From the NCBI GenBank assembly GCA_049284695.1, contig JBAPYK010000321.1, positions 1 through 22,410 on the forward strand: DNA of 22,410 bases, read 5' to 3'. Positions within the stretch are counted from its first letter, which is position 1; the number at the start of each line of letters is the position of its first letter. Below the pieces are notes generated by a model. That model did no database searches, was not told where the DNA came from, and saw only the letters and a program-made list of their open reading frames with translations. This document shows positions 6,313 through 15,447 of the stretch, piece after piece. This DNA comes from Rhodoplanes sp049284695. Its GTDB lineage: Bacteria > Pseudomonadota > Alphaproteobacteria > Rhizobiales > Xanthobacteraceae. The position numbers and the translations under genes are program-made.

Positions 6313-8994
6313 CTACTGGGCATCGACCCGCTTGTCGGCGACGAGGGGCTGGTCCCGCTCCACTCTGACTTCGGCCAAGGCCGGCACTTCCGCAGGCTGC
6401 AACAGCTCCTCGGTCCGGCTTTGCACGGCCTGCCAGAACGCATAGTCGTTCACGCGCGAGCGTTCGAGCAAGGCAAGCCCGACTGCGGATAGGAAGGGCA
6501 CGCTCTGCACGATCAGCACTGCGCCGAACAGATTGATTTCGCGCACCTGCTGCTCGTAATTGCTCCAGAACACGATCGCGGCGCCGAGCAGCAGCAGCCC
6601 GGCCATGACGGCCTCGTCGAAAGCCGGGAAGGTCACCCGCTTGCGCGCGAATCCGCCCTTGGCCGTCCGGACGAAGGGCAAGTGGTCTTTGATCACACCG
6701 AACGCCACCGCCCGCGCCACCGTCCACTGCATCGACATCGCCGTGAACATCGCGCCGGCCGCCTGCGCCGGACCGATCCGCACGCGGCGGCGATAGAGCG
6801 CAACGAAATGCAAGATCGACAAGGCCGAAGCGGCGAGGATCGGCACCGTCAGCACCTTGTCCGGAACGGCGATGCCGACAAAGGCCACCACCGGCACCCA
6901 GACAAGATTCAGCATCGCGAGCACGACCCCGACGCTTTCCGCCCCCAGCCAATTGAGCCAACCGAGGGCGAATTCCCGCCGCTGTTCGGGCGTCAGGCGA
7001 GTCACGCCCGGCAGAAAGCGGCGCCAATGTTTCCGGATGATCTGGAAGCCGCCATAAGCCCAGCGGTGGCGCTGCTTCTTGAACGCCTCGAAGCTGTCGG
7101 GCAGCAGCCCGTGGCCGTAGCGGCGGTTGGTGTAATGCGTGAGCCAGCCCTGTTCCAGGATCGAAAGGCCGAGGTCGGTGTCCTCACAGATGGTGTCGCT
7201 CGACCAGCCGCCCGCGCTTTCAAGGGCATCGCGCCGAATGAGACACATCGTCCCGTGCGTAACGATGGCGTTCGCCTCGTTACGCTGCACCATGCCGATG
7301 TCGAAGAAGCCGGCATACTCGCCGTTCATGGCCGTGTGCATGGCGCTCTTGTCGCCGTCACGATGATCTTGCGGGGCTTGCACCATGCCGACCTTGGGAT
7401 CCGCGAACGCGGGCACGAGATCCCGCAGCCAATTGGGCGACACGGTGTAGTCGGCGTCGATGACGCCGATAATCTCGGCGTCCGGCGCGGTATGGGTCAG
7501 CGCCAGCCGCAGCGCGCCGGCTTTGAAGCCTTCAATCTTTTCCGCATTGATGAATTTGAACCGCTCGCCAAGCTCGCGGCAGCGTTCCTCGACCGGCCGC
7601 CAGAAGGCCGGGTCCGGAGTGTTGTTGATGACGACCACGCATTCGAAATTGGGGTAGTCGAGACGGGCGACCGCATTAAGCGTCGCCTTCAGCATTTCGG
7701 GCGGCTCCATATAAGCGGGCACGTGGATCGACACCTTCGGCGCGTACTCATCGGCCTCGTCACCCTCGTCCGCACCGCCGAGCAGACGCGTCGGTCGACG
7801 CCCGAACAGGACGGTGGCGATTTCGTCGACCCGCCACATCGCGATCATGATCAGCGGAAGGAGGAGGAGCAGGCCGACACCGAGCGCGACGCCAGCGCCG
7901 ATGACGAAATAGTGCCCGTTCCAATAGTCGAAGACGACCGCAGCCCAAGCGCCGACCACATGGGCGAAAACAGCGAGCGTCAACGCTTGCATTATCGTCG
8001 CGCCGGCGATCGCCAGAATGGGTAGCGACATCAATATGCCGACGGCGATGGCGATCGCGCCGATCTTACTGTGGTCGCTGTTGCCGATGATCCCGGTCCA
8101 GGAGAATTTCGGCTGCCGCTCGGCGTCGAATAGCCCCCAGTAGGCGCCGACGCTACCTTCGAAACTCTTCCATGGCTGGTCGAACGCTTCGATGATGTTG
8201 TAGTCGATGCCGACCGCTTCAGCCCGTGCGACGAAATTGCGCAGCACGGCGGCCTGCTCGATACGGCCCGGCTCGGCCGCCTTGCGGTTATAGCCCGCGC
8301 TCGGCCAGCCGAACTCGGCGATCACGATGCGCTTGCCGGGAAACGCCTCACGCAGCCTGTTGTAGATGATTACCGCCTGGTCGGCCGCCTGGGTCTCCGA
8401 AAAGCCTTCCCAGTAGGGAAGGACGTGGGCGGCGATGAAATCGACCGCCGAGGCCAGCTCGGGGTGCTCGATCCAGACATGCCAGATTTCGCCGGTGGTT
8501 ACCGGCACGGCGCCGCCCACCTCCCGCTTCGTCTGGTGGATGAGGCGGATCAGGTCGTCCGCCGATTGTTCGCCGCGGAAGATCGTTTCGTTGCCGACGA
8601 CAAGGGCGTTGACGTTACGGTTCTTGCGGACGAGGTCGACGGCGGCGCGAAGCTCCCGCGCGTTGCGCTTCTCATCCTTGTCAACCCAGGCGCCGACCGC
8701 GACCTTGAGGCCGAATTCGGCGGCGACCGGCGTGACAAGTTCGACGCCGCCGGTCGACGAATAGGTGCGGATCGCGCGCGTAAGCGGAGAGAGCACGCGT
8801 AGATCCGACCTGATCTTGTCGATGCTCACCCGGTTATTGGGGTCGTCCGGATGGGCCGAGCCTTCGAAAGGTGAATAGGATACGCTCGCTAGTGGACCTG
8901 AAATATTAGGAGCCGAACTCTGGCTCTCCCAAATAGCCCATGCTGCAGCATGCAGGCACGCCACAAGCGCGACTACGAAGGCGACGGAGCGCAT
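6313..8994 (-). CDS. ndvB: NdvB-like beta-(1,3)-glucan synthase: GH17 domain fused to GT2 membrane glycosyltransferase
   Basis: An 893-residue inner-membrane enzyme. After an N-terminal membrane segment (about 3-21), residues about 36-300 form a GH17-like glucanase/transglycosylase domain, with candidate acid/base E136 in VVGNE and nucleophile E227 in EFGWPS. Hydrophobic segments at about 311-384 lead to a cytosolic GT2 domain. It shows VPAYME (425-430), KAGALR (491-496), the nucleotide-sugar DAD (513-515), CED (603-605, catalytic base) and QRHRW (641-645, QxxRW acceptor motif). More membrane helices follow (about 683-735, 795-845). This order matches Bradyrhizobium NdvB, which makes cyclic beta-(1,3),(1,6)-glucan from UDP-glucose. 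The small secreted gene 185 bp upstream on the same strand and the divergent GH17 gene fit an ndvB-ndvD-ndvC locus. The natural product here (cyclic or linear) is inferred. The ribosome binding site is weak. Confidence 0.85.
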   Translation of the reverse strand: MRSVAFVVALVACLHAAAWAIWESQSSAPNISGPLASVSYSPFEGSAHPDDPNNRVSIDKIRSDLRVLSPLTRAIRTYSSTGGVELVTPVAAEFGLKVAVGAWVDKDEKRNARELRAAVDLVRKNRNVNALVVGNETIFRGEQSADDLIRLIHQTKREVGGAVPVTTGEIWHVWIEHPELASAVDFIAAHVLPYWEGFSETQAADQAVIIYNRLREAFPGKRIVIAEFGWPSAGYNRKAAEPGRIEQAAVLRNFVARAEAVGIDYNIIEAFDQPWKSFEGSVGAYWGLFDAERQPKFSWTGIIGNSDHSKIGAIAIAVGILMSLPILAIAGATIMQALTLAVFAHVVGAWAAVVFDYWNGHYFVIGAGVALGVGLLLLLPLIMIAMWRVDEIATVLFGRRPTRLLGGADEGDEADEYAPKVSIHVPAYMEPPEMLKATLNAVARLDYPNFECVVVINNTPDPAFWRPVEERCRELGERFKFINAEKIEGFKAGALRLALTHTAPDAEIIGVIDADYTVSPNWLRDLVPAFADPKVGMVQAPQDHRDGDKSAMHTAMNGEYAGFFDIGMVQRNEANAIVTHGTMCLIRRDALESAGGWSSDTICEDTDLGLSILEQGWLTHYTNRRYGHGLLPDSFEAFKKQRHRWAYGGFQIIRKHWRRFLPGVTRLTPEQRREFALGWLNWLGAESVGVVLAMLNLVWVPVVAFVGIAVPDKVLTVPILAASALSILHFVALYRRRVRIGPAQAAGAMFTAMSMQWTVARAVAFGVIKDHLPFVRTAKGGFARKRVTFPAFDEAVMAGLLLLGAAIVFWSNYEQQVREINLFGAVLIVQSVPFLSAVGLALLERSRVNDYAFWQAVQSRTEELLQPAEVPALAEVRVERDQPLVADKRVDAQ

Positions 8995-9179
8995 GTATTT
9001 ACCAACCGGGGCGGGGGATTGCGATCTCGAACCTGTCCCCTAGGCTCGATGATGGCCGTTGCGCCGCAAGACGTATATGTGCGGCAGGCAGTATCTTCAA
9101 GTACATGTCTCACATGGCAGTTTGAAGGCGGTCCAATCGGTTGGAGCAAACAGGCTAGAACGTCAGGTCAACATCTGTA

Positions 9180-9668
9180 TCACTTGGGATTCGTTCCGGG
9201 CGCGCTCTGGGCGGTCGGAGCCGGCGGCGGGGCGGCGGCAACCAGCTCGGGATCAAGCCAGCAGGAATGCACCCGCGAATTGAGCGTTTCAGTCGCCTTG
9301 GGGTCGATATTCCCTTGGCGCACGACGCATCGGAAGGTCGACTGCACGTGCCCGCCGGGGCATCCGAAACGATCGTAGAGCTCGAGATGGCGGAACGCGG
9401 TGTCCAGGTCGTCGCGCCACAGCAAGCCGACCACCCGCTCGCCGAGCCACACGCATTCGGGATGCGACGCCGGACCTTTCAACGCCTGACCTGCCTCAGC
9501 CGCTCGGTCGACGCGGGCCTTCTTCTCCTGCCTGGCCGCGTCGGCCGCCTGGCTCTTGGACGGATCGGGCGCTTGATCGCCGCTCTGGCCGGGCGCGAGG
9601 CTGGGGGAAAGGGCTACAACGAGCGCTATGCACGCAAACGAAATGGTTCGCAAACCAGAGGAGGACAT
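9180..9668 (-). CDS. Small secreted four-cysteine protein in the ndvD position
   Basis: A 162-residue protein with an N-terminal signal peptide or anchor (hydrophobic about residues 8-26). A charged, Ala-rich region (about 40-62) leads to a compact domain with four cysteines (C72, C103, C114, C136) and the blocks CVWLGERVVGLLWRDDLDTA and LYDRFGCPGGH. An Ala/Pro-rich tail (about 142-162) follows. The cysteines may form two periplasmic disulphides. In Bradyrhizobium japonicum a third glucan gene, ndvD, lies between ndvB and ndvC and encodes a protein with one membrane segment. This gene has the same position and topology, so a role in beta-glucan synthesis is a reasonable inference, although it is shorter than I recall for NdvD. 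It probably shares a transcript with the ndvB-like gene 185 bp downstream. That gap holds no gene that I can see. Confidence 0.72.
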   Translation of the reverse strand: MSSSGLRTISFACIALVVALSPSLAPGQSGDQAPDPSKSQAADAARQEKKARVDRAAEAGQALKGPASHPECVWLGERVVGLLWRDDLDTAFRHLELYDRFGCPGGHVQSTFRCVVRQGNIDPKATETLNSRVHSCWLDPELVAAAPPPAPTAQSAPGTNPK

Positions 9669-9881
9669 GTTTCTGCTGCGGGTTAATGCCGATGACGACC
9701 GGATAAGTTAGGATGCCACCATTGGAATTGGCCGGCATGATGGCATTGCCTCAACGCACACCCTGTGGGTAATGGCCGAACTTGTCCCCTCTGTCCAGGG
9801 TCGCGCGCCTTGAGCCCGGAAAAAGCCGCCTTCACGGCGTCGCATCGGTTGGCGTCGCTGTCAGGCATCAATATTGGGTCG

Positions 9882-11483
9882 ATGCGCCTTCCCCTTTCCG
9901 TTCTCGCTCTCGCTCTCCTTGTGGTCGTAACGGCGTGGTGGTCGATCGGCGCCCCCGTCCGCTTGCCGGCGACGCACGCGGCGGACGGCAAGGTCGAATG
10001 CCTGTCCTATGCCCCGTTCCGCGGCGCACAGAGCCCGCTTGCGCCCGGCACCCGCGTCGAACGCGCGCAAATCGAAGAGGACCTGGCCCGCCTGGCCGCG
10101 GTTACGAAATGCGTACGAACCTATTCGATCACGCATGGGCTCGACCAAATCCCCGCGGTGGCCGAGCAATTCGGCCTGAAGGTCATTCTCGGACTCTGGC
10201 TCTCCAGCGACCGCGCCAAAAACAAGGCCGAGATCGACGGGGTGATAGCGCTCGCCAACCGCTACCCGCACGTGATTTCCGCCATCGTCGTCGGTAACGA
10301 GGTGCTTTTGCGCGGCGAGCTTTCGGCAGCCGATATTTCGCAGATCATCCGCACGGTGAAGGCGGCGGTCCCGATGCCGGTGACCTATGCCGATGTGTGG
10401 GAGTTCTGGCTGCGCAACCGCGCGCTCGCCGCCGACGCCGACTTCATCACCATCCACATCCTTCCCTATTGGGAGGACGACCCTATTCCGGCTCATGCGG
10501 CTGGCGCGCATGTCGAAGCGATCCGCCAGAAAGTGGCGGCTGCATTTCCCGGGCGCGACATTCTGATCGGCGAGGTCGGATGGCCGAGCCACGGACGCAT
10601 GCGGGAGGGCGCGCTGCCATCGCCGTCCAACCAAGCTCGGGTGATCAACGATGTGGTTACGAGCGCGGCGCAGCGGGGCTATCGCGTCAACCTGATCGAG
10701 GCGTTCGACCAGCCGTGGAAACGCGCGCTGGAAGGGGCCGTGGGAGGCTATTGGGGCCTGTTCTCGGGTTCCAGCCGCGAACCGAAATTCGTTCTGGGCA
10801 AGCCTGTTTCGGACCATCCCTATTGGGTTTGGCAGGCGCTCGGCGGCGTCGCGCTTGCCTGCTTCGTCTTCGCCACCGCATGGCTCGCCGCCGAAGACGC
10901 GAACAAGATACCGAGCGTCGTGTGGATCGCCGTGGGACTTAACGCCATTGCCGCCGGCGTTTTGGCCGGATGGGCGATCGAAAAAAGCATGATCGAAAGC
11001 CTCGGCGTCGGCGGCGCGATGCGCGGCGCGGCGCTCGGTCTGCTTGCGGTCGCAGCGCCGCTCGCAGGCTCGGCCCTGCTTGCGCGGGGTGACCGGCTGC
11101 CGGGCTTCGCCCGGCTCCTCGGCACGCGGGAGGAGCGTCCGACGGAGCCGCTTCTGCGCGTTGCCGGCGCCTTGTTGATCCTTCTGACCCTGGTCGCGGT
11201 CCAGACCGCGCTCGGCCTCGTGTTCGATCCCCGGTACCGTGATTTTCCCTTCGCCGCGCTCACCGCCGCAAGCGTCCCGTTTCTTCTTTATCGCTGGGTC
11301 GGACCGAAGGGGGAGGGCGGGCGCGGATTAGCCGAGACGGTTGCCGCTTGGGTGCTTGCGCTCGGCGCGGCTTTCATCGTGCTGAACGAAGGTTTTGCCA
11401 ACTGGCAGGCGCTTTGGCTCGCCGCAAGTTTGCTTGCTCTCGCGCTCACTCTTGCTCGCGGGCGGGACGTGCAAAACTCATGA
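9882..11483 (+). CDS. ndvC: NdvC-like GH17 membrane protein (beta-glucan branching/transglycosylation)
   Basis: A 533-residue protein. ATG 9882 is chosen because it places a signal anchor (residues 3-20) at the N-terminus; an upstream in-frame ATG at 9765 would add 39 polar residues. Residues about 35-310 are a GH17-like domain with E140 in VVGNE and E231 in EVGWPS, the two expected carboxylates. It is plainly paralogous to the GH17 part of the neighbouring synthase (shared LPYWE, EAFDQPWK and GxYWGLF blocks). About eight hydrophobic segments follow (318-337, 346-364, 377-400, 426-447, 455-470, 485-502, 507-525). It has no GT2 domain. In Bradyrhizobium, NdvC is needed for the beta-(1,6) linkages of the cyclic glucan, so a periplasmic transglycosylase role is likely. 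It is divergent from the small secreted gene across 213 bp. Its last 38 bases overlap the convergent gene downstream. Confidence 0.82.
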   Translation: MRLPLSVLALALLVVVTAWWSIGAPVRLPATHAADGKVECLSYAPFRGAQSPLAPGTRVERAQIEEDLARLAAVTKCVRTYSITHGLDQIPAVAEQFGLKVILGLWLSSDRAKNKAEIDGVIALANRYPHVISAIVVGNEVLLRGELSAADISQIIRTVKAAVPMPVTYADVWEFWLRNRALAADADFITIHILPYWEDDPIPAHAAGAHVEAIRQKVAAAFPGRDILIGEVGWPSHGRMREGALPSPSNQARVINDVVTSAAQRGYRVNLIEAFDQPWKRALEGAVGGYWGLFSGSSREPKFVLGKPVSDHPYWVWQALGGVALACFVFATAWLAAEDANKIPSVVWIAVGLNAIAAGVLAGWAIEKSMIESLGVGGAMRGAALGLLAVAAPLAGSALLARGDRLPGFARLLGTREERPTEPLLRVAGALLILLTLVAVQTALGLVFDPRYRDFPFAALTAASVPFLLYRWVGPKGEGGRGLAETVAAWVLALGAAFIVLNEGFANWQALWLAASLLALALTLARGRDVQNS

Positions 11484-11823
11484 TCATGAGTCCGGCCGCA
11501 AGCCCCGCGAGCGAGGTGTTATAAAGCACCAGTCCGAAAGCGGTGGTGACGATTGCGATCGCAAACAGCGGCAGTGATGGGCGAATGAAGTTGAGCAGGG
11601 CCGCGCCGAGCGCGACGAAACCGAAGACCTGCGCCCGGAACAGCCGCGTCGCCACGAATCGGGCTAGGCAGGTGAAACTGTCGCGGCCGGCGTCGCAGGC
11701 AAGCCCGACCGTCGAATTTTCGATCACCAGATAGCGCAGGTAAAAGGCGCAGAGCAGCGAAAGGAAACCAATCGTCAGCAGCCAATTGACGGTGCGGGCG
11801 GACGGGAGAAAACGCGGACGCAT
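11446..11823 (-). CDS. Small four-helix membrane protein (hypothetical)
   Basis: A 125-residue protein with hydrophobic segments at about 13-34, 66-80, 85-101 and 105-117. A short loop with two cysteines nine residues apart (C43, C52) could form a disulphide. The ATG at 11823 is preferred over upstream in-frame starts, because the extension to 12027 is rich in Arg and Cys and would run up to glmU. No family was recognised. It lies tail to tail with the ndvC-like gene, sharing 38 bp, and is divergent from glmU across a 206-bp gap that should hold both promoters. A role in envelope or glucan export is possible from position only. Confidence 0.62.
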   Translation of the reverse strand: MRPRFLPSARTVNWLLTIGFLSLLCAFYLRYLVIENSTVGLACDAGRDSFTCLARFVATRLFRAQVFGFVALGAALLNFIRPSLPLFAIAIVTTAFGLVLYNTSLAGLAAGLMIMSFARPAREQE

Positions 11824-12029
11824 GATCACTCGGCTCGCCGGGTCGCAGAATCGGCAAATCGCATCGCAAGACCCTATCAGAAGCGCGCCACCTTCCGCGG
11901 CCTTGCCCGGATGATTAACACGGGTCGCTCTTGCGCGGCTGCGCTTTCTGCAGCGAACCGATTCCCATGCCGACGCAAAATGCTCTAAGAGAACTGCGTT
12001 CCGGCATGCCAAAGGGATAGATACCAAGC

Positions 12030-13394
12030 GTGACGACCTGTTCGACCATTGTGCTTGCGGCCGGTGAGGGGACGCGCATGCGCAGCTCCCGACCGAAAGT
12101 ACTGCACGCCATTGCCGGGCGGCCGCTGATCGAGCATGTGCTGTCCGCGATAGACGACTGTTCGGGCGGCGGGGTCGCCGTGGTCATCGGTCCCGCCATG
12201 GATGCCGTCGCCAAGGCCGTCAAGCTCGCCGCGCCCGAGGCGGAGATTTTCGTTCAAGCCGAACGGCGGGGGACCGGCCACGCCGTGCTCGCCGCGCGGC
12301 CTGCACTTGCGCGCGAAGCCCACGACCTTGTGGTGGTTTACGGCGACACGCCACTGATCCGCGCGAGCACGGTTGCCCGCCTGCGTGAGGCGCTGGCGGA
12401 CGGAGCAGCCGTCGCCGTGCTCGGATTCCGTCCCGCCGATCCGACCGGCTACGGCCGTCTGATTACCGAGGACGACCAACTTCTCGCCATCCGCGAGGAA
12501 AAGGATGCAAGCGCCGCGGAAAAGGCGATTACGCTGTGCAATGCGGGCATGATGGGGCTGCGCGGCGAAACCGCGCTCGCCATCCTTGACGAGATCACCG
12601 ACGACAACGCCAAACGCGAATTCTACCTCACCGACGCTGTCGCCATCGCGCGCAGCAAAGGATTTGACACCGTCGCACTGGAATTAGAGGACTGCACGGA
12701 GGTGCTGGGCGTGAACACTCAGGCCGAACTCGCGCAAGCGGAGGCGATCATGCAGCAGCGGCTGCGCGCGGCTGCGCTTGAAGCAGGCGTGACCATGGTT
12801 GCGCCGGACACCGTTTTCCTTTCCGCCGACACAAAGCTCGCGCGCGACGTGGTGATCGAGCCTTACGTCGTGTTCGGACCGGGGGTTACCGTCGAAGAAG
12901 GTGCGGTGATCCACTCCTTCTGTCATTTCGAAAATGCCCGGATCAGGCGGGGGGCGAGCGTCGGGCCGTTCGCGCGGCTGCGCCCCGGCGCCGAGATCGG
13001 GGAGAACGCGCATATCGGCAACTTCGTCGAGATCAAAGCCTCGATCATCGAAGCCGGCGCCAAGGCCAATCATCTGACTTATATCGGCAACGCGCGGGTG
13101 GGCGAGCGAACCAATGTGGGCGCCGGCACCATCACCTGCAACTACGACGGCATCGGAAAATACCACACCGACATCGGCAAGGGCGCCTTCATCGGCTCGA
13201 ACTCGTCGCTGGTTGCTCCGGTGAAGATCGGGGATGGAGCCTATATTGGTTCGGGATCGGTCATCACCGAGGATGTGCCGGCCGGCAGCCTCGGGCTCGG
13301 GCGCGGCCGTCAGATCGTCAGGGAAGGATGGGTCGCGCGCTGGCGCGAGCGGATCCAGGCAGCGGTCAAGAAAAAGCCAGGATCGGCGGCCTGA
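12030..13394 (+). CDS. glmU: Bifunctional UDP-GlcNAc pyrophosphorylase / GlcN-1-P acetyltransferase
   Basis: A 454-residue cytoplasmic enzyme that acetylates glucosamine-1-phosphate and then joins it to UTP, giving UDP-GlcNAc for peptidoglycan and lipopolysaccharide. The N-terminal uridyltransferase half shows LAAGEGTRMRSSRPKVLH (9-26) and YGDTPL (104-109; D106 binds metal). The C-terminal left-handed beta helix (about 255-430) shows hexapeptide repeats and NHLTYIGNARVG (347-358) with the catalytic base H348. It ends with the usual basic tail. The start is a GTG at 12030: an in-frame TAG at 12018 rules out anything earlier, and the first ATG would cut into the GEGTRM motif. GGGA sits about 12 bases upstream. 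It is followed by glmS after 110 bp on the same strand, so the two steps of the same pathway are probably co-transcribed. Confidence 0.97.
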   Translation: MTTCSTIVLAAGEGTRMRSSRPKVLHAIAGRPLIEHVLSAIDDCSGGGVAVVIGPAMDAVAKAVKLAAPEAEIFVQAERRGTGHAVLAARPALAREAHDLVVVYGDTPLIRASTVARLREALADGAAVAVLGFRPADPTGYGRLITEDDQLLAIREEKDASAAEKAITLCNAGMMGLRGETALAILDEITDDNAKREFYLTDAVAIARSKGFDTVALELEDCTEVLGVNTQAELAQAEAIMQQRLRAAALEAGVTMVAPDTVFLSADTKLARDVVIEPYVVFGPGVTVEEGAVIHSFCHFENARIRRGASVGPFARLRPGAEIGENAHIGNFVEIKASIIEAGAKANHLTYIGNARVGERTNVGAGTITCNYDGIGKYHTDIGKGAFIGSNSSLVAPVKIGDGAYIGSGSVITEDVPAGSLGLGRGRQIVREGWVARWRERIQAAVKKKPGSAA

Positions 13395-13504
13395 TGTCGC
13401 GCATGGCGCGCCATCGGTTGCGCCGGCAGTCCTGTGCGTGCTGATGCCTGGTCTGCCGCGCCGGAGTGCTCCTCGGCCGGTCAGAAGGGGAATTCTTAAA
13501 TCTC

Positions 13505-15328
13505 ATGTGCGGAATCGTTGGAATCCTGGGACGCGAGCCGGTCGCTCCGGCGATGGTCGATGCGCTCAAACGACTTGAATATCGCGGCTATGATTCCGCA
13601 GGCGTCGCCACGCTGGAGAACGGCCATCTGACCCGGCGACGCGCCGAGGGCAAGCTCCGGAACCTGGAGGAGCTGCTCCATCGCCAACCCTTGCAGGGCA
13701 GGATCGGCATCGGCCATACCCGCTGGGCGACGCACGGCCGGCCGAATGAGACCAATGCGCATCCGCACGCGACCGATCGCGTCGCCGTCGTGCACAACGG
13801 CATCATCGAGAATTTCAACGAGCTGCGGACCGAGCTTTCCGGCCGCGGCGCGAAATTCACAACCGAGACCGACACCGAGGTCATCGCCCATCTCGTCACC
13901 GACATGATGAAGGGGGGCTTGGGCCCGATCGATGCGGTGAAAGCCGCTTTGCCGCGTCTCAAGGGCGCGTTTGCGCTCGCTTTCCTGTTCGAAGGCGAGA
14001 ACGACCTGCTTCTCGGCGCCCGCAGCGGCTCGCCGCTCGCCATCGGCTATGGCGACGGCGAGATGATGCTCGGGTCCGACGCGATCGCGCTGGCCCCGCT
14101 TACCTCGACCATCAGCTATCTCGAAGATGGTGACTTCGCTGTGCTTAAGCGCGGCGGCGCGCGGGTCTTTGACGCGAGCGGCGCGGAGGCGAAACGGCCA
14201 GTCCTTCGCTCGGGTGCTGCGTCCTTGCTGGTCGAGAAGGGCAATTTCCGCCATTTCATGGCCAAGGAAATCCACGAACAGCCGGAGGTCGTCGCCCACA
14301 CGCTCGGCGCCTACATCGATTTTGCCACCGAACGCGTGGCGCTCCCCAAGCTGCCGTTCGACTTCGCCAAGCTCGATCGCATCGCGATATCGGCGTGCGG
14401 CACCGCGTACTATGCCGGGCTGATCGGCAAGTATTGGTTCGAGCGCTTCGCGCGGCTGCCGGTCGAGGTCGATATCGCCTCGGAGCTGCGTTACCGCGAA
14501 GCGCCGTTCACGCCGGGCAATCTCGCGATCTTCGTCTCGCAATCGGGGGAGACGGCGGACACGCTCGCGACGCTGCGCCACGCCAAGGAGCACGGCCAGC
14601 ACGTCCTCTCCATTGTGAATGTGGCGACCTCGACGATTGCGCGGGAGAGCGAACTGGTGATGCCGACGCTGGCGGGCCCGGAGATCGGCGTCGCCTCGAC
14701 CAAGGCCTTCACCTGCCAGCTTGCCGTGCTCGCTTGCCTCGCCATCGCCGCCGGCCGCGCGCGCGGGACGCTGACGGAAGACGACGAAGGCAATCTGGTG
14801 CGCGCGCTGATCGAAGTGCCGCGCCACATGAACGAGGCGCTCGCGCTCGAGCCGGAGATCGAGCGGCTCGCCCGCGACATCGCCAAGAACCGCGACGTGC
14901 TCTACCTCGGCCGCGGCACGAGCTATCCGCTCGCGCTCGAAGGCGCGCTCAAGCTCAAGGAAATCTCCTACATCCATGCGGAGGGCTATGCCGGCGGCGA
15001 ACTCAAGCACGGGCCGATCGCGCTGATCGACGCCACTATCCCGGTGATCGTGATCGCGCCCTATGACCGCGTGTTCGAGAAGACGGTGTCGAACATGCAG
15101 GAAGTCGCCGCCCGCGAAGGACGCATCATCCTTATCACCGATCCCCGCGGCGCCCGGGAGGCGACCATCGACTCGGTCGCGATCCTGACGCTGCCGGACA
15201 TGCCGCCGAGCGTGACCCCGCTCGTCTATGCCTTGCCGGTGCAGCTTCTCGCCTACCACACGGCGGTCATCATGGGCACCGATGTGGACCAGCCGCGCAA
15301 TCTCGCGAAATCGGTGACAGTCGAGTAG
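13505..15328 (+). CDS. glmS: Glutamine-fructose-6-phosphate aminotransferase (isomerizing)
   Basis: A 607-residue enzyme that makes glucosamine-6-phosphate from fructose-6-phosphate and glutamine, the entry step to UDP-GlcNAc. The start must be ATG 13505, because the class II glutaminase domain uses C2 (MCGIVGI) as an N-terminal nucleophile after Met removal; the longer in-frame start at 13466 would bury it. Glutaminase motifs are HTRWATHG (71-78) and HNG (98-100). Two SIS sugar-isomerase domains follow, with SACGTAYYAG (297-305), SQSGET (345-350), STKAF (398-402), AEGYAGGELKHG (492-503) and the C-terminal DQPRNLAKSVTVE, where K602 forms the sugar Schiff base. Length is standard. AAGGGGA lies about 14 bases upstream. 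No glmS ribozyme fold was seen in the 110-bp leader. Confidence 0.97.
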   Translation: MCGIVGILGREPVAPAMVDALKRLEYRGYDSAGVATLENGHLTRRRAEGKLRNLEELLHRQPLQGRIGIGHTRWATHGRPNETNAHPHATDRVAVVHNGIIENFNELRTELSGRGAKFTTETDTEVIAHLVTDMMKGGLGPIDAVKAALPRLKGAFALAFLFEGENDLLLGARSGSPLAIGYGDGEMMLGSDAIALAPLTSTISYLEDGDFAVLKRGGARVFDASGAEAKRPVLRSGAASLLVEKGNFRHFMAKEIHEQPEVVAHTLGAYIDFATERVALPKLPFDFAKLDRIAISACGTAYYAGLIGKYWFERFARLPVEVDIASELRYREAPFTPGNLAIFVSQSGETADTLATLRHAKEHGQHVLSIVNVATSTIARESELVMPTLAGPEIGVASTKAFTCQLAVLACLAIAAGRARGTLTEDDEGNLVRALIEVPRHMNEALALEPEIERLARDIAKNRDVLYLGRGTSYPLALEGALKLKEISYIHAEGYAGGELKHGPIALIDATIPVIVIAPYDRVFEKTVSNMQEVAAREGRIILITDPRGAREATIDSVAILTLPDMPPSVTPLVYALPVQLLAYHTAVIMGTDVDQPRNLAKSVTVE

Positions 15329-15447
15329 GGCTGCGGCGGTCGGAAGGGTAGGGGCCTCCAGGCCGGGCGGGGTGCAAGGCCGCGAAATCATGCTAAATTG
15401 CGGCTTTCCCGTTGTGCGGGGCAACGTCCGAACCGATATCGACGGCC

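Noticed and set aside
13395..13504. Possible glmS ribozyme or riboswitch in the glmS leader
   Set aside because: The leader is only 110 bp, no ribozyme core was seen, and that ribozyme is known chiefly from Firmicutes.
13496..15424. Minus-strand open frame of 642 codons opposite glmS
   Set aside because: Arg/His/Asp-rich translation with no family motif; it is an antisense shadow of a high-GC gene. The same holds for the long frames opposite the ndvB-like gene (6682-8025) and recG (17442-18479).
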